Source: CAYSRJ01 sp964525675
GTDB lineage: Bacteria; Spirochaetota; B62-G9; DRHN01
Direction of reading: 5' to 3'
Assembly (NCBI GenBank): GCA_964525675.1
Contig: CAZGJW010000017.1
Coordinates: forward strand, 1 to 34,774
DNA length: 34,774 bases
The notes beneath the pieces were generated by a model. The model had not been told where the DNA came from. It did no database searches and saw only the letters and a program-made list of their open reading frames with translations. A program made the translations under genes and the position numbers. Positions within the stretch are counted from its first letter, which is position 1. Every line of letters starts with the position of its first letter. Positions 8,324 through 17,471 of the stretch are shown here, piece by piece.

Positions 8324-8423
8324 NNNNNNNNNNNNNNNNNNNNNNNNNNNNNNNNNNNNNNNNNNNNNNNNNNNNNNNNNNNNNNNNNNNNNNNNNNNNN
8401 NNNNNNNNNNNNNNNNNNNNNNN
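8324..8423. other. scaffold gap of 100 undetermined bases
   Basis: Exactly 100 Ns, the usual placeholder for a gap of unknown size. The left contig ends inside a broken repeat-like MFS copy. The right contig starts with about 110 noncoding bases before the end of the uroporphyrinogen-decarboxylase-like gene. Nothing about the true distance or adjacency can be read from here. Confidence 0.97.
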
Positions 8424-8534
8424 TATTTCAAGGCTGACGTTTTGCAGTTGTTTAAAATGCTTTGTTGCGTATTTGCACTTTTGTCCTGCACCATACGGAC
8501 TGTAAACGTGGAAAAGTACCAGAGGCTCAGCACT

Positions 8535-9788
8535 CTATCGGGAACAGTCATCGATAAGGCTGTTCAATTTATTTCTATAATACTGAAAATTCTCCCAGTC
8601 GACATCCGGTGGTATGAAGTGATCACCAAACGGAATATACCCGCCTGTTTTCAGCACAGCGTCAACAGGCTCCAGAATCTCGTCAATTCTCTTATTTCCC
8701 AGACAGATTTCTGATTTCGGAATGCCACCTAACATCTTCAACTGGGGGAAGGCCTTCCTGACCTTCACTATGTCCATCCCGCAGTGCCATTCAAATGGAT
8801 ACAGACCGTTAATACCGCTTTCAATGAACAGCGGAATAATACTCATGCAGTCACCATCCGTATCTAGCAGGATAATATCTATACCCTCGCTGCGAAGAAA
8901 ATCCGTGAACCTCTTATAGTACGGCACCATGAACTCCTCTATTACTTTCGGCGAAACCATCGAGCCACTTCCAAAGGAGATATCCTCCCATATCTGCACA
9001 TGGTCGACCCTCACAAATGAAAAAACCTCCGAATAAACGGCAATCCATAAATCGGTGAATGTGCCAATTATATCATGCACCATACCCGGGTCATCATAAT
9101 AGGCCAGAAATAGTTTGTCATACCCCATCAGATTGGCAAGGGTACCGAAAAAGCCATGGGGATATCCTCCGAGCGCGAGCGGAAAATCTCTGTTTTGATA
9201 GATGTCGACCAGCCGATCCCAGTTCGGCGGGAATCTTCCCACGATATCGTTCAGGTTCAACCGCTCATCCTTCAGCTTCTCCCAGCTCTTCCGGTCACTA
9301 ATCGGCCACTCGATGCCGGAGGGAATGGTCTGACCCGTTTTCGAATCTTTGAGAAAACGTCTCTTTCCTCCATCGAGATCCATATAATCGAAGTAGTCAT
9401 CATCTTCGTAGATTACCTCCTGCTCGAACATCGGATGAAAGAGGAGGTTGACATTAACGAGAACCTGCGTCTTATCCATCCCGAAGAAATCTTTCACGTC
9501 ATTATCGAGAGGAAAACCCTGGGTCGGCCAGTACAGGCCGCCAGCCATTACTGCGACACCCGTGGGAAGCCTTCCCCCGTTTGCCCTCCTGCCAGCGAGC
9601 CATGCCGGCGTATAGAGATGAGACGTGGGTGTAGTTACGTTTTCAGGAAGTTTCGGGTACTGTCTTTTGGGTAAACCTGAATCATACCAGTTTTCAACGG
9701 TAGCTCCCCAATATCCGAATTCCCATTTCGGCGGCGGAGCTTTCTTGTTGAACCGCATTATTTCCAGAAACTTTTCCCGTACATTCAT
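8535..9788 (-). CDS. uroporphyrinogen-decarboxylase-like protein
   Basis: A 417-residue protein of the URO-D/MtaA superfamily, a TIM-barrel fold that includes heme-pathway decarboxylases and cobalamin-linked methyltransferases. The C-terminal half holds the family pattern: IILLDTDGDC, then FEWHCGMDIV and LGGIPKSEI. Cys and His in DGDC and WHCG are candidate metal ligands, as in the methyltransferase branch. It lacks the N-terminal sequence typical of heme HemE and is longer than HemE (about 350). It is the last visible gene of the sugar ABC operon, about 270 bases after the cupin gene, so a role in catabolism or demethylation of a modified sugar is more likely than heme synthesis; this is inference from context. 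The ATG has a modest AGGGG ribosome site. Confidence 0.8.
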   Translation of the reverse strand: MNVREKFLEIMRFNKKAPPPKWEFGYWGATVENWYDSGLPKRQYPKLPENVTTPTSHLYTPAWLAGRRANGGRLPTGVAVMAGGLYWPTQGFPLDNDVKDFFGMDKTQVLVNVNLLFHPMFEQEVIYEDDDYFDYMDLDGGKRRFLKDSKTGQTIPSGIEWPISDRKSWEKLKDERLNLNDIVGRFPPNWDRLVDIYQNRDFPLALGGYPHGFFGTLANLMGYDKLFLAYYDDPGMVHDIIGTFTDLWIAVYSEVFSFVRVDHVQIWEDISFGSGSMVSPKVIEEFMVPYYKRFTDFLRSEGIDIILLDTDGDCMSIIPLFIESGINGLYPFEWHCGMDIVKVRKAFPQLKMLGGIPKSEICLGNKRIDEILEPVDAVLKTGGYIPFGDHFIPPDVDWENFQYYRNKLNSLIDDCSR

Positions 9789-9802
9789 TATCCATCCCCT
9801 GC

Positions 9803-9822
9803 AAAGCGGGTATAACCGCTTT
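9803..9822. other. small inverted repeat upstream of the URO-D-like gene
   Basis: AAAGCGG (9803-9809) and CCGCTTT (9816-9822) form a seven-base stem with a six-base loop, just before the ribosome site of the gene starting at 9788. On the plus strand it is followed by extra Ts, but no plus-strand gene precedes it. It may affect translation or RNA stability in the 269-base spacer, where I see nothing else. Confidence 0.4.
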
Positions 9823-10057
9823 TTACAAACCTTTGGCTTGATGCGAAGAACATACTATTAGTGCCCTTGGTACCGAAGGTGCTGGTGAGTACCGTTTACC
9901 GGCGGCATTATGATGGTTGCATTTACGCGGCATATTAAGCGGTTATTATTTCACACCTGAAAAATCCGATCTTTTCGCACATTGCTTTCTAACATCACGT
10001 GCTATTGTCATGTCGATAATCGATATACCGAAAGCCCTTAATAGCCTCAGTCTCTCG

Positions 10058-11260
10058 TCATGCCGCTGGGCCGAAATGCTTGAGAATGACGAGCTCGTCG
10101 GTGCTGCTTTCATTCTTAATAGCTATGCCCTCTCGGGCGGCATTCACGCTGACGAAAAGCTCATCGCTCGTCATCTGGCCGAATCTAACCAATGCAGGCG
10201 CTTCTACATCAAGCACACCGAACTTTCCGTGCCCCTGAACGACAATCAATCCGTACGCAGCATCATCCTTTATTATGACTGAACGTCCAGGCAGAACCGT
10301 CAGTTCCTTGGCATTGAAATACTCAGAGTTATACACAATATGGTATTCCTCATTTCCCTCACCCCGCATCTCTTCATCAGGCCTGACAGGTTTCGGCGCT
10401 AAAAACCGGTTTTTATAAAAATCCGGGTCGAGATTCAAGTCCCAGTCGATCATATTGATGATGTAATCGAGATCATGCTTGTACTCCTCCGGCACATCCT
10501 TTACGAGAAGCTCCCACGGAGTATACTGCTCCCACACAAGGGACTGAAACATGGCAAACACATCGGAAGCTCTCTGCGGCTCATAGGTCAAAAACGACCC
10601 GGGCGCGTGAAGAATACCGGCCGGAACATCCCATCCTGTGCCTGGTTTCAGCTTATATGCGCGGGAGAGGTACAGAATTCCGTTGTCTCCCCTGTCCCAG
10701 TTCTCCAGGCACTTTCTCACCTGATCCTTTGTGGTGCCGGGGTTGAGACCAAAAAATGTGTAGGGGAACCAGGCAGGATGATTGTTGAGCTGTTTGGGAA
10801 AATAGTAGCCTTCGGGTTTCCCCTTCTGCCCCACCTTCGCCGCGCTCTCATCATCTTGATGGAGATGATGGGGAAGAGGCTGCATATTGTCAAAGAACTT
10901 CGAGTACATCGTCCAGCCGCCGTGCTTTTCCATCACCTCTTTTCCGAGGATCTCATCCCCCATCAGCCCGACAGCATCTTTGAGAAGCACTTTTTCAGGT
11001 TTGGTTCCGTCTTCTATATAGATATAGCTCAAGCCCTCATCCTCCAGGGTTTCAGGCCCGTTATCAGCCTTTGTGGTCGATGCAAACCACCGCTCGCTGA
11101 TTCCGCCCCTGTGCGCTCCGAACGAGAAATAATCATCCGGATGCAGCTTCAGCCGCCTTCCGGGAATACAGAATTCTCTGGGAACCCAGTTCGGAAAAAG
11201 CCGGAAAACACCGTTCCCCCTGTCAAGGGCATTTTTCAGTAGTTCAATTGTATTTTTCAT
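10058..11260 (-). CDS. class I phosphomannose-isomerase-like cupin protein
   Basis: A 400-residue protein resembling type I mannose-6-phosphate isomerases and related sugar-isomerase cupins. The metal-binding signature is visible as PLPHHLHQDDESA near residue 130, with a later PAGILHAPGSFLTYEP supplying another conserved histidine. A C-terminal cupin-like beta region contains LTVLPGRSVIIKDDAAYG. GGGAGGG lies five bases before the ATG at 11260. It follows the fucose-isomerase-like gene by 59 bases in the sugar operon, so it may act on the ketose or phosphosugar made from the imported substrate. Exact substrate is unknown, and similar proteins are often only loosely annotated. A 50-base relic of a paralogue lies at 6704-6755. 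Confidence 0.8.
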   Translation of the reverse strand: MKNTIELLKNALDRGNGVFRLFPNWVPREFCIPGRRLKLHPDDYFSFGAHRGGISERWFASTTKADNGPETLEDEGLSYIYIEDGTKPEKVLLKDAVGLMGDEILGKEVMEKHGGWTMYSKFFDNMQPLPHHLHQDDESAAKVGQKGKPEGYYFPKQLNNHPAWFPYTFFGLNPGTTKDQVRKCLENWDRGDNGILYLSRAYKLKPGTGWDVPAGILHAPGSFLTYEPQRASDVFAMFQSLVWEQYTPWELLVKDVPEEYKHDLDYIINMIDWDLNLDPDFYKNRFLAPKPVRPDEEMRGEGNEEYHIVYNSEYFNAKELTVLPGRSVIIKDDAAYGLIVVQGHGKFGVLDVEAPALVRFGQMTSDELFVSVNAAREGIAIKNESSTDELVILKHFGPAA

Positions 11261-11319
11261 TACAACCCTCCCGTATAATTGGATTTAAATACTGATGTCA
11301 AACAGCCTCTTATGATCAG

Positions 11320-12711
11320 CTATTCAGGAATCACCGGTTCTATACCAAGCACCTCACACGTTGTTTCAAGTTCCTTTTTGTAATCACCATACACAACGTG
11401 TACGTGATTCGCCCGTAGAGCATTTATAAAACCATCCTGGCTGCAGTCAAGCCGTGCAAATACATGAGGCTGCTGTGAGTTCGTCTCGTTTATCTTTTCA
11501 AGAGGCATATCCAGGGCCTCTCCGCCGGTAATAAGCATAACATATTCCCCGTTGATCCTGCTGAGCCGTGCGATAGTCACCTTCCCCGGCTTTCCCACAT
11601 ATCGGGGGCAGGCACCACCGATCACCCAGTCGAATTCCCTCAAACCCTCGGTAACCCAGGTAACATCCTTCCTCGATCGTGCAAAATCTGTAGGTTGTGA
11701 CCCGCAGTTGCACATCCTCACCATGTTCTCATCGTAATCATAGTACAGAACGTCTGTAAACATCGTGGTATTGTTCGTAATGTTGTTCAGTATCTGCATG
11801 GTAAGAGCGCCATTGGCATCTGCCTCGCAGGCACAGACAAACGAGCTTTTTTCACCGAATCCGTCATCTGATGAATCGTTGAGGAGAGCATGCGCAACGC
11901 AAAATGTAGTATAGCAGGACGGGAGCTCAGGAAGGCATTTTACCGAAATAAAGTCATACCCCTTTTCACGTATCACTTCGCGCAGAGCCAGGTACATCCT
12001 GATCTGTGAGGCCATAACCTCATCCTTCACCTCCACTCCGCCAAAATCCTTTTTAATCCAATCGAGAAGGGTGACCACCTCCTTTGCGTCGTATTTCTCC
12101 GCCCTTCTGATTACATCGATCTGTTCAAAGCCGTCTACATCAATACCGAATCTGCTCATCCACTCCGATGGATCAATCCTGGCCGTATACATACCCATAC
12201 ATCTACTGCCGCCCTCACCGTACAACATACCCCGCAGCTTCGTCGCTCCGGCAATGCCGCTGCAGAGTATTTTCAGCCTGTCGAGAACCCTCTGTTCTTC
12301 GAAGTCGCCATACACCAGATAGTTCTTTATGCCGACTTCATCCAGCGCCCCGCGGACGATCGAACCGCCGACGATCCCGAAGGTTTCAATGTGCGGATCC
12401 GCCCATACGATAACCGGTACATCGGTTTTAAACGCAGCCATAACAGCCGTACTCGAATACGTCCAGGTCCCGACATAAATAACAAGGAGATGCACTCCAT
12501 TTTGCCTCAGTGTCTCACCCTGTTTGGCCATCTGACGGTTTGTCCGGGCAATTTTGCCGCAGTCAAACACCTGCATGCCGATTTTTTCTAGGGATTTTCG
12601 CGCCTTCGGCAGGTAGCTCTTTACCCGCTCAACAAAACTGTCCGGCCATGTCTCATCCGGCGACATTGTTACTATGAGGCCTGCTTTTGTTGTTTTGTCT
12701 TTGTAAAACAT
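11320..12711 (-). CDS. L-fucose/arabinose isomerase-like protein
   Basis: A 463-residue protein of the fucose/arabinose isomerase superfamily, which interconverts aldoses and ketoses with a divalent metal. The N-terminal half is Rossmann-like (LIVTMSPDETWPDSF, LLVIYVGTWTYSS). The C-terminal half holds the metal-site block CACEADANGALTMQIL, with its glutamate, then FTDVLYYDYDENMV. The position that reads HCG in classical enzymes reads NCGSQP here, so one metal ligand may differ. I chose the ATG at 12711, which has GAGG eight bases upstream, over an in-frame TTG at 12717. It lies between the binding protein gene and the cupin gene of the same operon. The actual sugar cannot be told from sequence. 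Confidence 0.8.
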   Translation of the reverse strand: MFYKDKTTKAGLIVTMSPDETWPDSFVERVKSYLPKARKSLEKIGMQVFDCGKIARTNRQMAKQGETLRQNGVHLLVIYVGTWTYSSTAVMAAFKTDVPVIVWADPHIETFGIVGGSIVRGALDEVGIKNYLVYGDFEEQRVLDRLKILCSGIAGATKLRGMLYGEGGSRCMGMYTARIDPSEWMSRFGIDVDGFEQIDVIRRAEKYDAKEVVTLLDWIKKDFGGVEVKDEVMASQIRMYLALREVIREKGYDFISVKCLPELPSCYTTFCVAHALLNDSSDDGFGEKSSFVCACEADANGALTMQILNNITNNTTMFTDVLYYDYDENMVRMCNCGSQPTDFARSRKDVTWVTEGLREFDWVIGGACPRYVGKPGKVTIARLSRINGEYVMLITGGEALDMPLEKINETNSQQPHVFARLDCSQDGFINALRANHVHVVYGDYKKELETTCEVLGIEPVIPE

Positions 12712-12729
12712 CTTCAAAACCTCGCTTCA

Positions 12730-12773
12730 ATAAAATTAAAATGGCCCAATACCCTCCTGGATATCGGGCCATT
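12730..12773 (-). terminator. hairpin with T-tract after the sugar-binding protein gene
   Basis: AATGGCCC and GGGCCATT (12740-12747 and 12766-12773) form a perfect eight-base stem. On the minus strand it is followed by TTTTAATTTTATT. It lies between the binding-protein stop and the isomerase start, where a partial terminator or 3'-end stabiliser would raise binding-protein output above the downstream enzymes. Confidence 0.55.
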
Positions 12774-12813
12774 CACTTGAGTGACGGTTCATACAAATCA
12801 AAGAAAAACGACA

Positions 12814-13833
12814 CTACTTCCAGAGTTCTTCTACAATTGGCAGATACTTGTCAGCATTGTCACTGTTGATAATGGGGGTATCCATATAGGTATAGTAATC
12901 AACCTTCTCACCGTTCAAAATCTTCTCCATCACCTGCATACTCGTTGCTGCATCAACAGCCGGGGACTGAAAAACAGTAAACAACTGCCATCCGTCTTTT
13001 ATCTGTTTGACCGCTGCAGTCTGACCATCGCATCCGTTGAAAATAACCTGACCCGGTTTCAGACCGGCATTCTGAAGTGCTTTGCAGATGCCGATCGCCA
13101 TTCCGTCATTATGCGAGTAGATCATCTGGAGCTTATCACCATAGGTCGTAAGCCAATTCTCTGTCATTGTCTGGGCCTTATCCGGAGACCAGTCACCAGG
13201 TTGCCGATCGAGCAGGATAAAACGATCCTCTGCGCCCATCTCCTTAACCTGGTCCGCAAACCCCTTCTGCCTGTCTATTGCCGCGGAGTATCCTGCAGTT
13301 CCGGTTATTTCACAGAAGTTGATTTTATCGATACCCTTTGAGTCGAGGTATTCGACATAGGTCTTGCCCATCAGCCTTCCCTCGAGATAGCTGTTCGGTC
13401 CTGCAAAACCGATTAACGAGTCAAGCTTCGGCGGATCTGTCATAACATTTGAGGTAATAACAGGGAGCTTCCCGTTCGTTTCTTCGTATACCTTGTTGAT
13501 CACAGACACAATACCGTTTGCGTCAACAGGCATTATCATCAGCCCGTCCACTCCCTTTGCGACAAGGTCTTCTACCTGATTCACCTGCTTGTTAAGATCA
13601 CCGCTGGCATCTGTCATTATAAGCTTCCAGCCACGTTTTGCCGCCTCTTTTTTCAACGCCTCTGCATAGGGAAAAACGTAGGGGCTGTCTTCTATAAATG
13701 GCAGTGAAAAACCCACTGTAATCTGCTCCTTACCCCCTTTTTTTTCACCCCCTCCTGCATACACCATGAAGGCACCAAACGCAAATGTGATGAGTACTAC
13801 AGCAAACAGCAAAACCTTTACCTGCTTTTTCAT
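12814..13833 (-). CDS. periplasmic sugar-binding protein of an RbsB-type ABC importer
   Basis: A 339-residue exported protein of the ribose/galactose-type binding family. The signal peptide is MKKQVKVLLFAVVLITFAFG followed by VYA, with likely cleavage before GGGEKKGG; there is no lipobox cysteine. The mature part begins with ITVGFSLPF and has the two-lobe pattern, including VDGLMIMPVDANGI and SHNDGMAIGICKALQNAG. The start is the ATG at 13833, with AGGAGG seven bases upstream; a longer frame to 13893 lacks this support. It delivers substrate to the permeases encoded just upstream. The leader and Gly/Lys-rich mature start look spirochaetal. Ligand unknown, though the isomerase and cupin genes downstream point to an aldose. 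Confidence 0.9.
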   Translation of the reverse strand: MKKQVKVLLFAVVLITFAFGAFMVYAGGGEKKGGKEQITVGFSLPFIEDSPYVFPYAEALKKEAAKRGWKLIMTDASGDLNKQVNQVEDLVAKGVDGLMIMPVDANGIVSVINKVYEETNGKLPVITSNVMTDPPKLDSLIGFAGPNSYLEGRLMGKTYVEYLDSKGIDKINFCEITGTAGYSAAIDRQKGFADQVKEMGAEDRFILLDRQPGDWSPDKAQTMTENWLTTYGDKLQMIYSHNDGMAIGICKALQNAGLKPGQVIFNGCDGQTAAVKQIKDGWQLFTVFQSPAVDAATSMQVMEKILNGEKVDYYTYMDTPIINSDNADKYLPIVEELWK

Positions 13834-13962
13834 AATTAACCCTCCTATTTGAATTGTAATAAAACAAAATCTTCTGATTATCTGTTCCGGCAAACATCAC
13901 CCCTTTCATGAATAGACTTGGTTTCGGGCTCCAGTTCCAGGTATGTGCTGATGGTGACAATT

Positions 13963-14922
13963 CTAGGTTTCACCTGCCCGAAAAGCAACTTTCTCCTTTG
14001 ATACAGTGAGTGCATCAGTAACGACAACAGCAAGTATTATCAACCCGCGTAAAAGTAGCTGATAGTTGGTCGAAACATTAAAAATAACCATCGCCCTTTC
14101 CACAAGCCCCAGAATCAATACACCCTGGAGAGTACCGATTACTTTACCCTTTCCACCAAAAAGGCTTGTACCGCCAAGCACTGCAGCAGCGATCACGATA
14201 AGAGGTGTATTATCACCGAACACGGCCGATCCGGTATTGACTCTGGAAGAGAGAATTACTCCCGATACTGCAGCAGTAAAGGAACACAGAACAAAATAAA
14301 AAAAGGTATAAAGATTTACGTTGATACCTGCTAGCCTTGACGAAAGTGGATTTCCTCCAATCGCATAATCGTTTCTTCCAAATTTCGTATATTTTAAGAT
14401 GTACCATACGATTACATAAGAAATTATCAAGTAGAAAACGGGTGCTGGTATACCAATGACTTTTTCCTGACCGATGAATTGAAATACATCAATACTGCCT
14501 TTCACCGGGTGGCTTCCTGTTACGGCAAGCCCCAGACCCTTGAAAATAATCATTGTGCCAAGTGTAACGATAAACGCATTGATCCTTCCCTTTACTACAA
14601 GAAGGCCGTTTAATGCTCCCACGCATGTACCAACGATTAGCCCACTGAGAATCGATAGGAACATACCGTGAGGCTGCAACATTATTGTGACTATGCCAGT
14701 AAACGACATGACAGAACCGACGGAGAGGTCAAACGACCCGCTGATCAGAAGAACGGTCATTCCAGCCGCCATGATTCCGTTTATCGTGATGTGGTCAAGA
14801 ATACTGTACAGGCTTCTTATTGTAAAAAATCTGGGATCAGCTGCCGTCAGGATTATGAGCAGCACAAGTGTGATAAAAAGAAGTTTCTGCTCTCTTATAA
14901 AATGTGTAATTTTTCCCTTCAT
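13963..14922 (-). CDS. RbsC-type sugar ABC transporter permease (second)
   Basis: A 319-residue inner-membrane permease with about nine hydrophobic segments. It shows the family pattern AGMTVLLISGSFDLSVGSVM early and FGGKGKVIGTLQGVLILGL near the end. GRNDYAIGGNPLSSRLAGI is the cytoplasmic loop that contacts the ATPase. It begins only three bases after the stop of the preceding permease gene and has no clear ribosome site, so translation is probably coupled. The two permeases are clearly different sequences, suggesting a heterodimeric channel. A 129-base spacer separates it from the binding protein gene. Confidence 0.88.
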   Translation of the reverse strand: MKGKITHFIREQKLLFITLVLLIILTAADPRFFTIRSLYSILDHITINGIMAAGMTVLLISGSFDLSVGSVMSFTGIVTIMLQPHGMFLSILSGLIVGTCVGALNGLLVVKGRINAFIVTLGTMIIFKGLGLAVTGSHPVKGSIDVFQFIGQEKVIGIPAPVFYLIISYVIVWYILKYTKFGRNDYAIGGNPLSSRLAGINVNLYTFFYFVLCSFTAAVSGVILSSRVNTGSAVFGDNTPLIVIAAAVLGGTSLFGGKGKVIGTLQGVLILGLVERAMVIFNVSTNYQLLLRGLIILAVVVTDALTVSKEKVAFRAGET

Positions 14923-14925
14923 TTT

Positions 14926-15903
14926 TTAATACATCAACCTCTTTCTTCTATTGAATTCATCATACAGCACAGCAAGAATAAGAATTACTCCTTTTATTAA
15001 CTGCTGGTATTCAAAAGGAATAGACAGAAGAGCCATACCGTTATTGATAATGGCAAATATAAAAAGTCCGATCGCCGTTTTATAAATACCGCCAACACCA
15101 CCCGACAGCGCTGTTCCGCCGAGAACGACAATTGTGATTACATCAAACAGATACGTTGAAGCGGTACCCACCCTGATTCTGGGCAAACGAGAGGTAAGAA
15201 CAATAGAACCCAGCGCAATTATTAGTCCATTTATGATGTAACTCCACATGACAACATTCGAAACATTGATACCGGCGACCCGTGCGGCCCTGTCGTTCAG
15301 GCCGACAGCATACAGTCTTCTGCCTGAGATTGTTTTATGTAAAAGAATTCCCACAAGAAACATGGTAACAACAAGAAAATATGCAAGTACAGGTATACCA
15401 AGCAGGCTTTCATCGCCGATGAAATGGAATATTCTTTCCGGCCTGCTCTTCAAATTCCTTCCACCGGAAATGATAAGGGCAACACCTTTATAGAAGATCG
15501 ACGTTCCCAGTGTCACTATTATAAAATTGGCTTTCACCTTTCCGATGAGATACCCGTTGATGAACCCTGCGATAAAACCGACGGCAATTGCTGCGGCAAT
15601 GGCGACTAGATAACCGAATGGCTGAAGCATAACATTGACAACTGCACAGAGGGCAAGAATCGAAGCGGCAGATAGATCCATGCCTTTTCCGATTACAACG
15701 ATCGTCATCCCGCACGCGACAATGCCATGTACAGTGATCTGTCGAATTATATTGAAAATGTTTCCAACCGTTAGAAAATCTTTTGCGACGAGACTCATAC
15801 CGATAACAAATACAAGCAGAACAATGAGCATTGCCTGGTTAAAGAAAAAACGTGCGAGACTTCGTCGAAACTCAAAAGAGGTATGCTGTTTCTGAACATT
15901 CAT
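14926..15903 (-). CDS. RbsC-type sugar ABC transporter permease (first)
   Basis: A 325-residue inner-membrane permease with the same fold as its neighbour. The marker segment is ACGMTIVVIGKGMDLSAASI, the cytoplasmic coupling loop is GRRLYAVGLNDRAARVAGI, and GGTALSGGVGGIYKTAIGL lies near the C-terminus. The ATG at 15903 is preceded by GAGGG and lies 16 bases after the ATPase gene stop. Together with the second permease it should form the membrane path for the sugar. Confidence 0.88.
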   Translation of the reverse strand: MNVQKQHTSFEFRRSLARFFFNQAMLIVLLVFVIGMSLVAKDFLTVGNIFNIIRQITVHGIVACGMTIVVIGKGMDLSAASILALCAVVNVMLQPFGYLVAIAAAIAVGFIAGFINGYLIGKVKANFIIVTLGTSIFYKGVALIISGGRNLKSRPERIFHFIGDESLLGIPVLAYFLVVTMFLVGILLHKTISGRRLYAVGLNDRAARVAGINVSNVVMWSYIINGLIIALGSIVLTSRLPRIRVGTASTYLFDVITIVVLGGTALSGGVGGIYKTAIGLFIFAIINNGMALLSIPFEYQQLIKGVILILAVLYDEFNRRKRLMY

Positions 15904-15919
15904 TCAGTGTAACCCTCTT

Positions 15920-17422
15920 TCACATATTCCCGACCGCTGCATACATGAGATTTTCTTCGTTTATTTCCTCTTTTTCAAATATCTTCATCAACCTTCCCTC
16001 GTGTATTACGACAACGCGGTGACACATACCGATGATTTCCGGTAATTCAGAAGAAACGAGGATAATCGAAACTCCCCTGTTTGCGAGTTCTTTTATAAGG
16101 GTATGAATTTCTTTTTTTGCGCCAACGTCGATCCCCTTTGTCGGTTCATCGAGTATGAGAATTTTCGGATCGGTTGAAAGACACTTTGCGAGAGCTACCT
16201 TCTGCTGGTTACCCCCGCTCAGATTCATTACAAGCTGTTCCAGTGATGGTGTTTTAATATCGAATTCTCGCACGTAGCGCGCTGCGAGGTCATTTTCTTT
16301 TTTTCTTTTAATGAGCCTGAGTTTCGAAAGCACTTCTTTCAATAATAGGATAGTAATATTTGCCTTTACACTGAAACCCTGAATTATGCTTTCCAGCCTT
16401 CTGTCCTCCGACACAAAGGCAACACCCATTTTGATAACATCGGCCGGCTTTCGGGAAGTTATTTTTTTTCCGTATAGATATATTTCTCCGTTTTCTATTT
16501 CGTCGAGTCCGAAAATCGCACGAACGATTTCACTGCGGCCGGCCCCAACAAGACCGGAAAAACCAAAAATCTCGCCTTCCTTTAAATCAAAGCTAATATT
16601 TTCAAACACGCTGGATGTGGTGAGATTTTGTACCTGAAGGACGATGTTTTCTTTTGATTGATAACTTTTATCACCGAAGATATTGCCTATATCGCGTCCT
16701 ACCATGTACTTGACTATTTCGTTTTCTTTTGTTTCACTTACTTTCATCGTTTTAACTGTTTTGCCGTCACGAAGCACCTTGACCATATCCGCTATTTCGA
16801 AAATCTCCTGTATTCTATGCGAGATATAGATTATCGATGTCCCGGTCTTGACAATACGGCGAATAAGGTTGAATAAGTTTTCCGTATCTTCCTCGGTTAT
16901 AGAGGCAGTCGGCTCGTCCATGATGATGATCTTTGCTTCACGGGAAAATGCCTTCGATATTTCGATAAGCTGCTGCTGTGCAGCCGATAATTCAGCAACA
17001 ATCGATGCAGGCGATAGGGGGATTGAAAGATTCTGGAGTATTTTCTCGGAAGATTCAATCATTTCCTTCCAGTTAATCCGTCCCCATCTTGTCTGCGGTT
17101 GTCTTCCAAGAAATATATTTTCCGCGACAGTAATATCCTGTACCAGGGATGTTTCCTGATAAATGGTGTTGATCCCGAGGTCAATTGCATTTTTCGGTCC
17201 CTTTATGTTCACCATCTGACCATTTATTTTTATCGCACCTGTATCGTTGCTGTATACGCCTGAAAGGATTTTGATGAGTGTGGATTTACCCGCACCGTTT
17301 TCACCAACCAGTGCGAAGACTTCTCCTCTTTTGAGCCGTAAACTGACGTCTTCAAGCGCCTTGACTCCAGGGAACTGTTTTGAAATATTGTTCATCTCTA
17401 GAATGTATTGTTCTTCAGACAA
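15920..17422 (-). CDS. RbsA/MglA-type sugar ABC transporter ATPase with two nucleotide-binding domains
   Basis: A 500-residue cytoplasmic ATPase with two ABC domains in tandem. The first has Walker A GENGAGKST, a signature region LSAAQQQLIEIS and Walker B IIIMDEPTAS. The second has the altered Walker A GLVGAGRSE usual for this family, signature LSGGNQQKVALAK and Walker B ILILDEPTKGIDVG. It powers import through the two permeases. Translation probably starts at a TTG at 17422, because AGGAG lies eight bases upstream and no ATG is suitably placed. The gene follows the LacI regulator gene after 49 bases. Confidence 0.92.
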   Translation of the reverse strand: MSEEQYILEMNNISKQFPGVKALEDVSLRLKRGEVFALVGENGAGKSTLIKILSGVYSNDTGAIKINGQMVNIKGPKNAIDLGINTIYQETSLVQDITVAENIFLGRQPQTRWGRINWKEMIESSEKILQNLSIPLSPASIVAELSAAQQQLIEISKAFSREAKIIIMDEPTASITEEDTENLFNLIRRIVKTGTSIIYISHRIQEIFEIADMVKVLRDGKTVKTMKVSETKENEIVKYMVGRDIGNIFGDKSYQSKENIVLQVQNLTTSSVFENISFDLKEGEIFGFSGLVGAGRSEIVRAIFGLDEIENGEIYLYGKKITSRKPADVIKMGVAFVSEDRRLESIIQGFSVKANITILLLKEVLSKLRLIKRKKENDLAARYVREFDIKTPSLEQLVMNLSGGNQQKVALAKCLSTDPKILILDEPTKGIDVGAKKEIHTLIKELANRGVSIILVSSELPEIIGMCHRVVVIHEGRLMKIFEKEEINEENLMYAAVGNM

Positions 17423-17471
17423 CTTTTATTCTCCTGTATACATAAACAAAAATTAATCTTACCACATTGTG

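Noticed and set aside
8309..8551. Minus-strand open frame running through the Ns
   Set aside because: It exists only because undetermined bases contain no stops; the flanks are a dead MFS copy and noncoding sequence.
9917..10282. Plus-strand open frame of 121 codons
   Set aside because: Most of it overlaps the C-terminal part of the cupin gene on the opposite strand and it resembles no family.
15920..17422. Altered Walker A (GLVGAGRSE) in the second half of the RbsA-type ATPase as a sign of decay
   Set aside because: This form is normal for the second domain in sugar ATPases of the RbsA/MglA family.
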